DNA of 64,000 nucleotides from Talpa occidentalis (lineage: Eukaryota > Chordata > Mammalia > Eulipotyphla > Talpidae): the NCBI RefSeq assembly GCF_014898055.3, contig NW_023601212.1, positions 39,234,329-39,298,328 on the forward strand. Reading direction: 5' to 3'. Every line of letters starts with the position of its first letter. Position 1 is the stretch's first letter. The notes beneath the pieces are model-generated. The model was not told the DNA's origin. It ran no database searches and worked only from the letters and a program-made list of their open reading frames with translations. Positions 1 to 30,542 of the stretch are shown piece by piece. The translations under genes were made by a program, and so were the position numbers.

Positions 1-16
1 TGTGGAAACGCTTAGC

Positions 17-299
17 TTTTTTTTTTTTTTAAGATTTATTTATTTTTGTACAAGAACCAGGGTACAGACCAGAGGCATGGGAGAGTGAGAGGATTCACCG
101 GAGACAGAGTGGGGAACAGAACAGGCAGATCGACTGAAATACACTGCTGAGGGGAGCAGTGGGCGAGATAGGAGAGGTCTCCTGCGCCATGTGGGAATCT
201 CCCTGGCCAGCCGGGAATCGAACCTGCACTGGAGAGGCTATGGACAGCTCCACAGCACAGCGCTCAATCCGCTGCGCCACCAGGGAGCCAGGGAGGCCC
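17..299 (-). repeat. T+ SINE, type A
   Basis: Reads T-run, AAGATTTATTTATTTTTG, body with CACTGCTGAGGGGAGCAG, then a tRNA-like head in reverse ending GGGAGGCCC. Its flanks AAACGCTTAGC (6-16) and AAAACTCTTAGC (301-312) repeat the SERF2 target site. Confidence 0.9.
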
Positions 300-312
300 C
301 AAAACTCTTAGC

Positions 313-817
313 TTTTTTTTTTTTTTTTTAAATTACAAAGCTACTTTTAATACTTCGGGGTGAGCCCCACAGGAATAAAAAACACTGGGAAGGGGTAGCT
401 CCCCACCACCCCCAGGAGTTGCCCAGGCGGGGAGAGGCTACCTGAGGGGAAGGAAGCACAAAAGGGACCCACTGCAGACTCGGGGCAAAGGGAATGCCAT
501 CGGTGGTGGGGCCTGTGAGCACTACAGGAGGAAAGGCGAGCGTGGTGGGACTGGCTCCAGGCACACAGGCGAAGGGCAAGAGGGTTGGACACGAAGCCAC
601 AAAGCTACTTGGGTTCTTCCTTCTTCTCGTTTGCCTTTTTCTGCTTCTGCTGCATGATCTCCGAGTCCCTCTGCTTGCGGGCGGCAGCAGATAGCCCGTC
701 ATCTCGGCGCTTTCCTTTAACGGAGTCACTCTGCTTTTTCATATTCTTCTGGCGGGCGAGCTCGCGCTGGTTACCGCGGGTCATGGCGATGGCAGCGGCT
801 CCGGCCTGCCTCCGTTG
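313..817 (-). pseudogene. Full extent of the SERF2 retrocopy (UTRs, tail)
   Basis: It runs from a short 5' leader (817-785) through the ORF and a 3' UTR (604-332) to a poly(A) tail seen as T at 314-331. An exact 14-bp duplication CCAAAACTCTTAGC flanks it at 299-312 and 818-831. Confidence 0.9.
605..784 (-). CDS. SERF2 processed retrocopy with an intact 59-codon ORF
   Basis: The minus strand reads ATG at 784-782 to TAG at 607-605, with no intron and no frameshift. The product starts [17 protein letters not shown], continues [19 protein letters not shown] and ends ANEKKEEPK. As far as I recall it is the full 59-residue SERF2 protein without change; SERF2 promotes amyloid aggregation. It lies in CARM1 intron 1, antisense to it. 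The lack of introns, the T-run on the plus strand at 314-331 (the poly(A) tail) and flanking duplications mark it as an L1-mediated copy. It is probably a pseudogene, since no promoter of its own is visible, but nothing in the reading frame is broken. Confidence 0.9.
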
Positions 818-831
818 CCAAAACTCTTAGC

Positions 832-1689
832 TTTTTGAGTGCCCTTTGTGGACCACATGCTGTTGTGCCGGTCACATGCAGTTGGTGGGCAAGCAAGGTG
901 GACCTTAAAGAACCACTGTGCCATGCCATGTCTAGGAAGTGCTGGAAGACCTCTAGGAGGAGGTGACAAGGACACACGCGAAGAAGGGATGGTGTTCCAG
1001 GTCTCAGGAGTCAGAGACGAGAAAGGTCATGCCTGTGGTCTGGGGGTAGTGAAGTTGGGTGGCATAACTGGAGAGGCAGCAAGTGTTGGTGGGTACTTGT
1101 GAGCCCCATAGGGAGCTTGGACTTATTCCAGAAGGTTCTGGGAAACCATGCAGGGGTGTGAGTAGGCAGGAGACCATAGCACATTGGCCATGTTAGATGC
1201 TGAATGGGTGGGAGGAAACCCTTTGGTCAGTACCTCTCAGAAAGGTCCCTGTGTCTGCTTCTCTCTGAGGCCACCTGCTTTTGAGGCCCTTCGGCATGCC
1301 TGGCCCTGAGTTGGGCCCTGGGTTCAGCCCAAGTGTAAGTTGGTGAACACCTTAAAATGTATTTCCTTTAAGTCTGGGACCCAGGAGACCCACCTTCTGC
1401 CACCCTGGATTCCTATGGGCTGTCTCGGAGAAGTCAAGGTGGGTGAGGAATAGCTCTATTTCTGCCTGTCTCAGTATGTGGTCCCTTGGGTGCTGCCCAT
1501 GACTGAGAGCAGCCGGACTCCCAGCTTTTCTTCACTATTCACAGCCCTCCTCCAGCTTGCCCATCTTGCCTGTTTTGGCAACCTCCCTGGAGCAGCCAGC
1601 GATGCTGTCTCAAGCCTCCCCACCTCTATTCTTCCTGTTGGACCCTTTAAAGGAAAACCACTCCTCCTTGTGTGACTCGCCCACTCTCA
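832..1689 (+). other. CARM1 intron 1, nothing recognised
   Basis: Mixed-composition intronic sequence without a convincing ORF or repeat. The open frames on both strands are short and have no family resemblance. Confidence 0.5.
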
Positions 1690-2180
1690 GTGCTGACACT
1701 CAACACTTCTAATAACCAAGTATGTGTGTGGCGGCTGGGGGGCACATTTCACACCACTGGGCATCTTACAGGTCAGTTCTAACACTGTCTACTTGCAGAT
1801 ACCATCAGAGTCCACAAGTGAAAGGCTCCATCCCACAAGACTATATTCTCTGCCCTGTTTCAGATACCTGATTGACTTTACTCTAAGTCAGAGGCTCCCA
1901 CACCCCCCTCCTTGGGTTGGATTGCTTTGCTAAAGAGGCTTACAGAACTCAGAAACATTTTACTCATTAGATCACAAGTTTATTATAAAAGGATGTAACT
2001 CAGGAACAGCCAGATGGGAGGAGTGCGTGGGGCAAGGTGTGTGGGAAGGAGTGTAGTGCTTCCGAACTCTCTGATGGCTGTACTCTCTCTAAAACTATGT
2101 GTTTACCAACCTGGAAGCTCTCTGAACCCCATCCCTTGGGATTTTATGGAGGCTCTATTATACAGGTATGATTGATTAAA
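1690..2180 (+). repeat. Old LTR fragment (ERVL/MaLR-like, family not named)
   Basis: It shares ordered blocks with 56590-57860: CCCACAAGACT, TTGCTNNAGNGGCTTACAGAA, GAACCCCATCCC and TTACAGGNATGANTG. Both are non-coding LTR-type sequence in the same orientation. Confidence 0.6.
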
Positions 2181-3204
2181 TTTCAGTCACTTGGAAGCAG
2201 CACAGGAAATGGTGTGGGTGTGGGCATTCTAGCTCTGTTCTGCCTCATCATGCAACCCTGGGCAACGAGTGAGCCGTAGCCCCATGGGACTGGCCACTGG
2301 CAGGAATAGGCACTTACACCATTCTGCCTTTGTCCCGAGGACTGATCCTTGTGAGAAGAGGGGGGTAAGAGAAGGTAGAATGGTATATGTGAAGGCTTGC
2401 CCACTGTGGGGGCCAAGGGACTAAGTGTGGCCATGAGGAAAGGGATGGGAGAGGGAAGCTGAGGAATGAGGCCTTGGCTGCCAGTCTGAGAGCTTGAAAA
2501 GCAGTTAGGAACATGGTCCAGCTTTTCTTTGGTTTGTCAAATATTTACTGAGTGCCTCCTATGTGCCAGTGACTGGCTCATAAGAGGTGTAGATGTGACA
2601 CTCAAAATTGCTGGCTCCATGGGCTGTGGTTGCTGCTGCTATGACGGGACAGATTGGGTCACTCTCAGCCCTGGCTTCCCTGGCCCAAACCCAGCCCTTA
2701 GGGATGAAGCCAAGCTGTGCTCAGCGCAGGTCCTTTTGGTTGCCTGCCAGGCGCCAGGTTGCAGAGGGCACCTCGGGCAACTGGTCAGGTTGCCAGGCTG
2801 CTTCATAAACAGAGGCCATCCTTGGTCTACTTGTCATCCAGGCACAGCTGACAGATCGACTTTATCTACTGCCCCAGTGTGTGCGTGGGTACAGGCATCA
2901 TGCCAAGGTTTAGGGTCTCTTCCTGGAACTAATATCTAGCTGGACTTGGGAGCACCTTGGCCAGGATCCCCTGTGGGTACAGTTGGGCTGTGCCTGCCAG
3001 CACATGCTTTCCACGTACCTGCCCAGACTCTAGGAGAGCAGCCCCTGGCTCCTAAGGTGTGGAGTAATATGGCAGAAGCCCGGGCTGTGGCCCAGGAGCC
3101 CTCCTCCAGGGTCAGGTCCTTGCCCCGTGCTCCGACCACACAAAGAACAGAGAGCGTGCACCCCCATGAACACCTGTTGGCCCTTAGCATCTATATTTAC
3201 CAAT
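2181..3204 (+). other. CARM1 intron 1, nothing recognised
   Basis: GC-moderate unique-looking intron sequence. A 136-codon open frame at 2529-2939 has no conserved motif and reads as chance. Confidence 0.5.
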
Positions 3205-3634
3205 TGGGAACTTTTTTTTTTCTATTTAGATAAAATTCACATGACAGAAACCATTTTAACATGTATAAATTCAGTGGCATTTTAGTACACTTAGTAAGTT
3301 TGCTGTGTTTAGTATTATGTAACCATCTTTGTAGTCCAAAACATCCCCCTCACCCCAAGAGGAAATCTCTTGTCCATTAAGCATTCTCTGTTCTCCCTCC
3401 TCCCAGCCCCTGGCAACCACCCGTTCGCTTTCTAGCTCTATGGATATGCTGAGTCTGCATATTTTGTATAAATGGGATTTATGTGTGACCTTTTGTGTCC
3501 TGACTTTTTTTTAACTTAGCACGTTTCTGAAAAGGTTTGTCCATGTTGTAGCAAGTGTTAGGACTCCATTCCATTTTATGGCTGAGTAATATTTCATTGT
3601 GTGGATGGACCATAGCTGTGTGTCCATTTATTTA

Positions 3635-3903
3635 TTTTTTAAGATTTATTTATTTATGCATACAAGAACTAGGGTATAGGCCAGAGGTGTGGGGGGTGAG
3701 AGGACTCACCAGAGACAGAGTGGGGAGCAGAACAGGCAGACTGACTGAAATACACTGCTGAGGGGAGCAGCGGGTGAGTCAGGAGAGGTCTGCTGCGCCA
3801 TGTGGGTCACCTCCCTGGTCAGCCGGGGATTGAACTCGTGCTGCAGAGGCTGCTGATAGCTTCATAGTGCTGCGCTTAACCCTTTGTGCCACCAGGGAGG
3901 CCC
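3635..3903 (-). repeat. T+ SINE, type A
   Basis: A complete copy inside the antisense L1. The interrupted L1 text resumes after the head; no clean duplication was read. Confidence 0.9.
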
Positions 3904-3973
3904 TACTATAGTAATTGACAGACCAGTGGAATTGCCAAGTCAAGTGGTAATTCCATGTTGAACTCCCCCCCCC

Positions 3974-4250
3974 TTTTTTTTTAAAAAAAGATTTATTTAT
4001 TTATTTATTTATACAAGCACTAGGTATAGTCAGAAGCGCGGGAGGGTGAGAGAACTCACCGGAGCCAGAGCGGGGAACAGAACAGGTAGACTGACAAAAT
4101 ACACTGCTGAGGGGAGCAGTGGGCGTGGCAAGAGAGGTCTGCCATGCCATGTGGGAACCTCGCCCGGCGGCCAGGGATTGAACCGGCGCTGCGGAGGCTG
4201 CGGGCAGCTTTAGAACCCAGCACTCAACTGCTGTGCCACTGGGGAGGCCC
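3974..4250 (-). repeat. T+ SINE, type B
   Basis: It has GTATAGTCAGAAGCGCGGGAG and a head CACTCAACTGCTGTGCCACTG, diagnostic of the second subfamily. Confidence 0.9.
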
Positions 4251-4737
4251 CTTTCTTACTTATTTTTTGTTTATTTATTCCATCTATTTTTTTGGTTGCT
4301 TTTTTGAGGAACTGCCAAACTGTTTTCCACAGCAGGCTATGAGGTTTCTACTTTCCCCACATCCTCACTTATACTTATTTTCCTCTTTTTTGTTTTAAAT
4401 TATGGCTGTCTTGGTGGGTGTGTAGTGTTACCTTGTGATTTTGATTTGCATTTCACTAATGATGAATGATGTTGAGCATTTTTTGTATGCTTTTTGGCCA
4501 TTTGTGTATCTTGTTTGGAGAACAGTCTCTTTAGGTCCTTTGCCCGTTTTTATTTTGGTTGTATATCTTTTAATTTTAGAATTGTCCATACAGTCCCAAC
4601 TCTAGATCTTTATCAGATAAATGATTAGCAACTATTTTCTCCTATTCTGTAGGTGGTCTTTTCACTTTCTTGATAGTGCCGTTGGAGGCACAAAGGTTTT
4701 TTAATTTTGATGGTCAATTTATATAATTTTTTCTTCA

Positions 4738-5004
4738 TTTTTAAAAGATTTATTTATTTATTTATATAAGAACTGGGGTACAGCCCAGAGGCGTGGGAGG
4801 GTGAGAGGATTCACCAGGGACAGAGTGGGGAGCAAAACAGGCAGACTGACTGAAAACACTGCTGAGGGGAGCAGGGGGTAAGACAGGAGAGGTCTGATGT
4901 GCCATTTGGGTCACCTCCCTGGACGGGGATCAAACTCGTGCTGCAGTGGCTGCTGATAGCTTTATAATGCTGTGTCTTAACCCCTTGCGCCATCAGGGAG
5001 GCCC
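4738..5004 (-). repeat. T+ SINE, type A
   Basis: It interrupts the L1 between TTTTTCTTCATTTTT and TAACCCTGTATTTTT. It is a full-length, moderately diverged copy. Confidence 0.9.
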
Positions 5005-5249
5005 TAACCCTGTATTTTTTCTAGGAGTTTTATAGTTTTAACTTTCACATCTAGGTCATTGGTCCATTTGAGTCAAGTTTTATTTATGGTGTGAGTTAGG
5101 GGTCCAACTTCATTCTTTTACTTGTCCCAGCACCATTTGTATTTTCCCCATTGAACGAACATTCTTGGCACCCTCATTCAATGTCAATTGACTAAATAAT
5201 TGCACCTGCAGCCCTCACTCATATTTCTCATTGTCCATTATAGCTTTTT

Positions 5250-5485
5250 TTTTTTTTAAGATTTATTTATTTATGCATACAAGAGCTGGGTTACAGGCAG
5301 AGGTGTGGGGGATGAGAGGATTCACCAGAGACAGAGTGGGGAACAGAACAGGCACAGACGAGTCAGGAAAGGTCTGCTGCACCATGTGGGTTGCTTCCTG
5401 GCCAGCCGAAGATCAAACTCGTGCAGCAGAGGTTGCAGATTGCTTCATAGTGCGGTGCTTAACCCCTTGTGCCACCAGGGAGGCC
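5250..5485 (-). repeat. T+ SINE, type A, internally shortened
   Basis: Exact 15-bp duplication CCATTATAGCTTTTT at 5235-5249 and 5486-5500. About 30 bases around the CACTGCTGAGG hairpin are missing. Confidence 0.9.
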
Positions 5486-5500
5486 CCATTATAGCTTTTT

Positions 5501-5765
5501 GTCTAAAGATTTATTTTTTTGTGCTTGTAAACTGGGGTGTAGGCCAGAAGCATGGCTGGTGAGAGGATTCACCAGAGACAGAGCAGAGAGCAGATCAAGC
5601 GGATCTCCTGAAAATATACACTACTGAGAGGAGCAACGGGCTAGACAGGAGTGGTCTGCTTTGCCATGTGGGTTAGCTCCCTGGCCAGGGATTGAACTCA
5701 GGCCACAGTGGCTGGTGATAGCTTGACAGCGTTGAGACTTCAACCCCTGTGCCACCAGGGAGGCC
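5501..5765 (-). repeat. T+ SINE, type A, diverged
   Basis: It abuts the preceding copy's duplication. It has many substitutions, so it is probably an older insertion. Confidence 0.85.
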
Positions 5766-5779
5766 CCCTTATAACTTTT

Positions 5780-6105
5780 ATTTATTTATTTATTTTTTTA
5801 AACATTTTTTTATAGAGGCGTGTTTTATTTATTTGTTTGTTTGTTTGTTTTGTTTATACATGCACTGGGTACAGTCAGAAGCGCGGGAGGGTCAGAGAAT
5901 TCACCAGAGCCAGAGCGGGGAGCAGAGCAGGCAGAAGGACCGAAGTACACTGCTGAGGGGAGCAGCGGGCGGCAGGAGAGGTCTGCGCACCATGTGGGAC
6001 CCTCCTCCGGTGGCCGGGGAGCAGCCGGGGATCAAACCGGCGCCGCAGAGGCCATGGGCAGCTTCGCAACCCAGCGCTCAACTGCTGCGCCACCGGGGAG
6101 GCCCC
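5780..6105 (-). repeat. T+ SINE, type B, long T-rich tail
   Basis: Exact 14-bp duplication CCCTTATAACTTTT at 5766-5779 and 6106-6119. The tail holds an expanded TTTG/TTTA run. Confidence 0.9.
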
Positions 6106-6179
6106 CCCTTATAACTTTTGAGGAGTTTTTTAGTCCAGGATCACACTTGAAATTTGAGGGTCACTTCTTTTTAGTGTCT

Positions 6180-6260
6180 CTTGCTCTATTAACCCTCTTT
6201 GACAGAAAAACAGGCTCAGAGAGGCTAAGTGACCTGCCTGTGTCAAACACTAAGAAATGT
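6180..6260 (-). repeat. MIR fragment
   Basis: AACAGGCTCAGAGAGGCTAAGTGACCTGCC is the reversed core of the mammalian-wide interspersed repeat. Confidence 0.7.
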
Positions 6261-7047
6261 AGGCATGACATAAGTCCAGGCTGTCCTGCTCTGATGGCTA
6301 CAGTGGCTCACCGTCACTACAACACATAAGTGTAAGAAAGGAGTCAGCTGAAGGAAGTAGAGGTACTTTGGGATATTTCTTTCTTGAGGTTCCCACCCAG
6401 TGATTTTCTGCAGTATGACCAGAGAATTGGCAAATGAATATCTGACTCTCAGCGGGACCTGGGGCATGCTGCTGGGGCCTGTGACCTGTGACCTTGCCAA
6501 AGATGCCCTTAGGGAGAGTCCCGCACTACCCAAAAGTAGAGCGTTCCTGTGGAATCCCTTATAAGGTAAAAAAGCATAAAGTGAAGAAGCTGAATGCTAT
6601 TGTCTCTTTTCACTGTAAAAGTGAAAAACCCTCTTAGATTTCTTTTGATTATCAAAAACAGGTACTAAACAGGTAGGTCTGTCATAAAGGTGAAATGATG
6701 TAAATACCTGTATTCAAATACCTGTATTACCTTTGTCCTCCCATATGATGCCCAATGGACCAGGAGGGGGTTTCTGGCACCAGATGGTGCTCCATGGGGA
6801 AATGTCCTGGCAGAGGTCTCCAGGCTGGGCTCCTGTCTCAGCTCTGGTTTCCCTTTTTCCTCGCTGGCCATTACCTTGACCTCAGTATGGTCTGGACAAG
6901 CAGGTCACTTAACAACACTTCCAGGGTGGTTTTGTGGTACCCCAGATTCTTCTGGGGTTCTGAGGGTGGGTGAAAATGATAGAACGCAACTGGAACAAGT
7001 GTCCCTGGGACCTGCCAGCTCACGCTCACCTCTCTTTCCTCTTATAG
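6261..7047 (+). other. CARM1: End of CARM1 intron 1
   Basis: Unique-looking intron sequence up to the acceptor at 7047. The intron 2 region further on (7174-7480) is likewise plain. Confidence 0.5.
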
Positions 7048-21305
<14,258 letters not shown>

Positions 21306-22405
21306 GCCCTTGCAGCAGAACGGACTGACAGCACCAGGAAACCAAATGAAGACCCGCCCACCCCCCTCTCTGCGGGCGGCTTTCACCCCTGTACTGGAGA
21401 AGCCCAAACACCGGTCACAGCCCTCTTTGCTATGGGAACTTGGACACTTTTTTACACGAACATTGCCGCCGCCGTCCCCAACCCCCACATCTTGGCCCTG
21501 AGCGTGTGTTGCTGCCATGTTTTACACAAGATCATATTGTGGGAGCCCCGTTCTCCTTCCTGCCCTACACCCCGACCTGGGTTTGACATCTACCATAATG
21601 GGCGTGTGTGGGCCTGGTAGCTGCTACCCAATAGGGAGGGCAAAGGGGAACAGCTGCATCCACCTAGTCCTTCAGCGCCAGCCCCCCTGCCTGTCCCCAG
21701 TGGGCAAGCAGCCCTAACCAGGCAGGGCCTCCATTCAACTACCAGGCCTTGGTCACCATGGGCGTGACATGCTGCTTTTTTTAATTTTATTTTTTTACGA
21801 AAAAAAAAAAAAACAAAAACCAGTGTCAATCCACAGACCCTCTGAGAACCAGGCCGGCCGGGCCGAGCCAGCAGCCCCTCTCCCCCACTCAGAGGCTCAG
21901 TGCGGAGGGGCGGCCCTGCAAAGGCTTTGGGACTGGGGGTGGGCCAGGCCTCTGGAGCCCCAGGCCCCCCTCCCACCAAAGGGTTCACCTCACACTTGAA
22001 TGTACAACCACCCGGCTGTCGGGAAGGCCCCCATCCTTGGCCCCTGCCTCTTGCTGCTGTCCTATCACTGAGCACTGCAGGTCTCCCTCCCACACCTGGA
22101 GCTAGAATGGGCCCTGCCGGCCCGGGCCTGAAGGGAAAAAGGGTCGTCATCAGCTGCCTGGGGCCCAACATAGAAACCTCAAGGATCTGTCCTGGAAGGC
22201 ATCCTTTTCCCGTGTAGCTACATTAGGCCTGTGTATTCCCCTCCTATTTGTAGATGCTCCAGTCCCTACAACTATGATGGCATTTGGGTCCCTCCCCAGC
22301 CTGGGAACGGGCCTTGTGGGGACCTCTCCCTCAAGAAAAAACAAACAAGACAAAAACAGACACAAACCACCTAGAAACAAAATAAATAAGGAAATGTATG
22401 TTTCA
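21306..22405 (+). other. CARM1: CARM1 3' UTR
   Basis: Runs from the TAG to about 20 bases after the AATAAA at 22381. It contains a U-rich then A-rich stretch (about 21776-21825) and a second A-rich stretch (about 22335-22380). The exact cleavage point is inferred. Confidence 0.75.
22381..22386 (+). terminator. CARM1: CARM1 poly(A) signal AATAAA
   Basis: A canonical hexamer about 1.08 kb past the stop, followed by sequence rich in T and GT. It is the first clear AATAAA in sense after the CARM1 stop. Confidence 0.75.
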
Positions 22406-22419
22406 GCACAGGCAATTTT

Positions 22420-22928
22420 CTTCTACTTCTGCTCCCTGTTTCTAATACCCCAAACTCAAATGTGGAGCACAGGCTAGGCCAAGGCCCTATTAATTGGGCA
22501 CCCCGGGAGGGTGAGCACAGTTGAGGCTGAGGTAGCCCTTTTGCTCTCCCATGTGTTCCATCAGGGATAGCAGAAGGCCCAGCAGGCAGCCTGGAGCAGT
22601 CTGAGGCTGCATTGCCTACCTGAGCCACACTAGAAGGTCCCTGCTCAGCTGTCCCTTTCCCGCATTTATATAAACTCTCAATCACCTTTGCATAGAAAAT
22701 AAAAGTGTTTGCTTTGTAAGAAAAGTCTGGAAAGTAGCAGAATGATCTTGAAGTGTCAAAGGAGCCTTTAGTCATCATCTGTGGGGCAGGGCAAGCAGAG
22801 GTGTCTGCTCATGTCAGGCCTGAAAGAAAGAAACTCCTTGGAGTGATCCCATGACCTCTCCCATGGGGAAGAGAGTCTGGAAACTCCCTCAGCCAGTTTG
22901 AAACAGTTTCTTACCTATAGGTGGTACC
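22420..22928 (-). other. YIPF2: YIPF2 3' UTR region, convergent with CARM1
   Basis: Sequence downstream of the YIPF2 stop up to the CARM1 3' end. I see no canonical AATAAA on the minus strand here. TATAAA at 22670-22665 is the only near match, so the YIPF2 end could run into the CARM1 3' UTR. Confidence 0.45.
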
Positions 22929-26738
<3,810 letters not shown>

Positions 26739-26911
26739 TGTCGCTCAAGGGCGTCACCGCATCCCACTGTAAGGACAGAGGCCAATCAGGGCCACCCCCA
26801 GCCTCCCTCAGCGCCCCTCCCGGAGTCTATCATTCAGTCTTGAGTCCCGCCAGGCTGCTAAAGGTAGACCACTCGCCGCCCTAGCCCACAGGTGCACCCC
26901 GCCCCCCTCAC

Positions 26912-26985
26912 CTGAGGCTACTTCAGTCGGCGTCGCGCAGCCTTTTGCGCCTGCGCGGCCCGCCCACCCACCACATCCCAGCTGG
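26912..26985 (-). other. YIPF2: YIPF2 non-coding first exon (donor end supported)
   Basis: The minus strand reads ...GTAGCCTCAG/GTGAGG with the donor at 26911, and a matching acceptor lies at 26767 ahead of the ATG exon. The 5' limit is a guess within the CpG-rich promoter. Confidence 0.6.
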
Positions 26986-27140
26986 AACTAGACGCAATAT
27001 CCGGTGCCGGTCCATTTCTATTCTTTTCCGAAGGGAAACTACTTCCGATGATAGAGCGCTTGCGCAAAAGAGACTCCCGGGCCTTTTATTTCACGTATTT
27101 GGCGTTTCCCGTCGGAGACCGGTCGCCCAGACGGAAGAGG

Positions 27141-27999
<859 letters not shown>

Positions 28000-28850
28000 A
28001 ACCGAGTGAGGTCTGGGTCCCTGCCAGGTTCTGAGTCCCGGCAGACTCTTCACCCGGGATTGTGCAATTGGTGTGAGTGTGCCTCAAATGCAGAGTGACT
28101 GAAATCATTTATTTGTGGAGTGTTCTACCTGGGTGTTTACAAAGTCCTGGGGCCTTGCCCCACTCACCTTTTTAAGAGAGAAATTCAGTCTTTTTGGTCT
28201 AGGAGTTGGTGGGGGTGAGGGGACAGCACCGTATTTATCACTGCCAGAGCTAGTAATGAGCCTTACACATAAATAAGCATTCATCTATCTTCACACTCCC
28301 ACTGACTGAGGTATTACATTTGTCAGGTGACTCTCAAACTCTCATAAGATCTTTCAGGTTTTCTTTTTAAGTTTTGAGCTGAAATGTTTAACATCTCTTT
28401 AATTTTCATGACTAACATTTAATTTTTTTAAGTTTTATTTAGGAATAAGTATAGTCACAGAGGAAACTGGGGAAGTAAGACAGAAACATCCTGTGTACAC
28501 TTGACCCATCTTGCTCCAAATAATAACATTTTACATAAGCAATACCAAACCAGACGACTGATACTGATCTTACTTTGGAATTTCAGGGAAACTTTGCAAA
28601 AACAGCCCGTTTTTAACATGTGTATTGATAGCAGTGTTAGAGTGACTTAAAGCGGAAAGAATTTTCTGATCTGAGTGTCTATGTGGAAGCATAGGTTCTG
28701 GTTATGTTACACCTAAGTAACCCTAAAAACAATACTATGGGAAGGAATATGTCACTGTACAAACATGGTACTTAAGTGAGAGGAATGAGATGACCTTTGT
28801 CACTTAGGTGTTCTTTGGCTAGTTAATAAAACCAGAAGCTGAAACAACCA
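28000..28850 (+). other. TIMM29: TIMM29 3' UTR with AATAAA at 28825-28830
   Basis: The first canonical AATAAA in sense after the stop is at 28825, followed by a GT-rich stretch. Earlier ATAAAT-type variants near 28267 could give a shorter form. The middle (28430-28620) looks like a decayed L1 3' UTR in antisense. Confidence 0.5.
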
Positions 28851-29757
28851 TCTTTGTTGTGATGTGTATTGCCATTCGTACTCTGTGTGCATTGGGCACA
28901 TGGTGATTTTCTATTCTTATTTTGGGGGCAGGGGAGCATCTTATAAATCAACATTTCCTGTTTTACAAAGGAAAAAGGTTCAAGCATTTATTTTTTTCAA
29001 AGTCATGAGAGATTACCAACTCTGATTTAGTCCTCAAACTTGTGATACTCTCTTCAATCGTAACAACAACCTGTTAGAAATGATTAAATATTACTATCAC
29101 TGGCCATAAATAAACCTTGAATATAAAAATAAATGGTTATAAAAAACCAAATGCAATGAGACAAAAGGCAAATGACACTAAATTGTAATCCTACATTGTT
29201 AATTTGCCAAAGACTGTGGACCTAAATCATCACCTCTCTGTTAAACAGATAACCAACTGCAGGGAAAGGTTTGAGACACGTTGGCATCAAAGTGAGACTT
29301 GTTCTTCACTGTGATCAGAAGTATTGAAAGGACTGCATATCTTCATTGTCTGAGGCCGTTTTGAACTGCCACTCAGATTTCAAGCCAGGTGTATCCTACG
29401 CAGACTTAGCTGTGACGCTCAGAACAGTGGTTGGCAACAACTGGCAATGTACTAGGAGCAATTTTGGGCTTTGTCATAGCCTGAAGAACACATGGCTTTG
29501 TCTTTGGCCAGAGGTTAAGCTTCTCCTAGAGAAGCCCTATCATGTTTTTGCCCCCCATTCTAGTAGCTTCGGCTTCCAGGGTTTGTTGTAAGTTGTATGG
29601 ACTAGAGTTGTTAGCTATGACGGGACCCAGGTGTACTTCATGCTCTACCACTAAAGTGTACGTAGGGCCCCAGAGTGTGGGCCCAGGCTCTGTTTACTGC
29701 TGAGCTCTCAACATTCCACAGTGCTCAGTCCAATGTGGGCTTCTGCAAGTGTAAGGT
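28851..29757 (+). other. Intergenic, nothing recognised
   Basis: AT-rich sequence downstream of TIMM29. An 81-codon frame at 29346-29591 shows no family motif. A decayed retrocopy or repeat is possible. Confidence 0.4.
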
Positions 29758-30020
29758 TTATTTTATTTTTTATAAATATTTATGCATACAAGAGCTGGGG
29801 TACAGGCCAGAGATGTGGGGGGTGAGAGGATTCACCAGAGGCAGAGTGGGGAACAACAGGCAGACTGAAATACACTGCTGAGGGCAGCAGCGGGCGAGCC
29901 AGGAGAGGTTTGCTTCACCATGTGGGTTTCTCTCTGGCCGGCTGGGGATCTAACTCATGCTGCAGAGGCTGCAGATTTCTAGAGTGCGGTGCTTAAACCC
30001 TTGCGCCACCAGGGAGGCCC
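29758..30020 (-). repeat. T+ SINE, type A
   Basis: A copy with an imperfect flanking match, GTAAGGTTTA against GTAAGATTTA. Confidence 0.88.
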
Positions 30021-30542
30021 CAACTGTAAGATTTAAAGGAGAAGATGCTCTTGTGACTGGGAGCTGGTATGTCTCTGCTTGGGAGAGGAAGTGGACTGGG
30101 GTTAGCTCCTCAGCCTTTGGCCAGTCGGGGGGGGGGGGGGGAAGAGATGCTCAGGTCTCAGGCCTGTCAGTTACCGGAAACAGTCAAGAGGGTGCACTGT
30201 CTCCATTTCCCTAAGGTAGTTGGCCCTGGGCTCTGGAGAAGTGGGCTTCAAAGTAGAGTTTGAATCAGGTTTCCCACTGGCTAGCTTTGAAGAGAAAGAA
30301 AAGGCATCCAAATTGGAAAGGAAGTAAAACTCACTCTGGATAACATACACAGATTTAAAAAAAAAAAAAAAAAACAAAACCCTAACTTAGAACATAAAGT
30401 ATAAAATAAAATTGCAGGATACAAAATGAACACACATACAAATCTGCGCATCAGTCCTTTTTACACTGGCACCAAAAAGAATAGTGATAAATTTAAGCAA
30501 GGAGATGAAACACCTGTACCCTGAAAACTATTAAGACATCAA
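30021..30542 (+). other. Intergenic; G-run and A-run
   Basis: Contains a 14-base G tract at 30128-30141 and an A-rich stretch at 30357-30374. No gene is seen. Confidence 0.45.

Larger units (their letters stand above)
3205..5235 (-). repeat. Old L1 (L1M-type), antisense, split by SINEs
   Basis: It shows the classic reversed L1 sequence: CCCCTGGCAACCACC, TTTTATGGCTGAGTAATATT, GAGGAACTGCCAAACTG, GATGATGTTGAGCATTTTTTG, and TTATCAGATAAATGATT. SINEs interrupt it at 3635, 3974 and 4738, with more at its far end. Confidence 0.85.

Noticed and set aside
328..729. A 133-codon minus-strand open frame
   Set aside because: It is a shifted frame across the SERF2 retrocopy and its 3' UTR; the true SERF2 frame is the one at 605-784.
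5749..6329. Two long overlapping plus-strand open frames (121 and 169 codons)
   Set aside because: They translate a reversed type B SINE; similar phrases such as TPCATREA recur in every SINE copy.
21590..22171. A 193-codon minus-strand open frame over the CARM1 3' UTR
   Set aside because: It has GC-rich low-complexity composition, no motif and no splice context. It is a shadow of the UTR.
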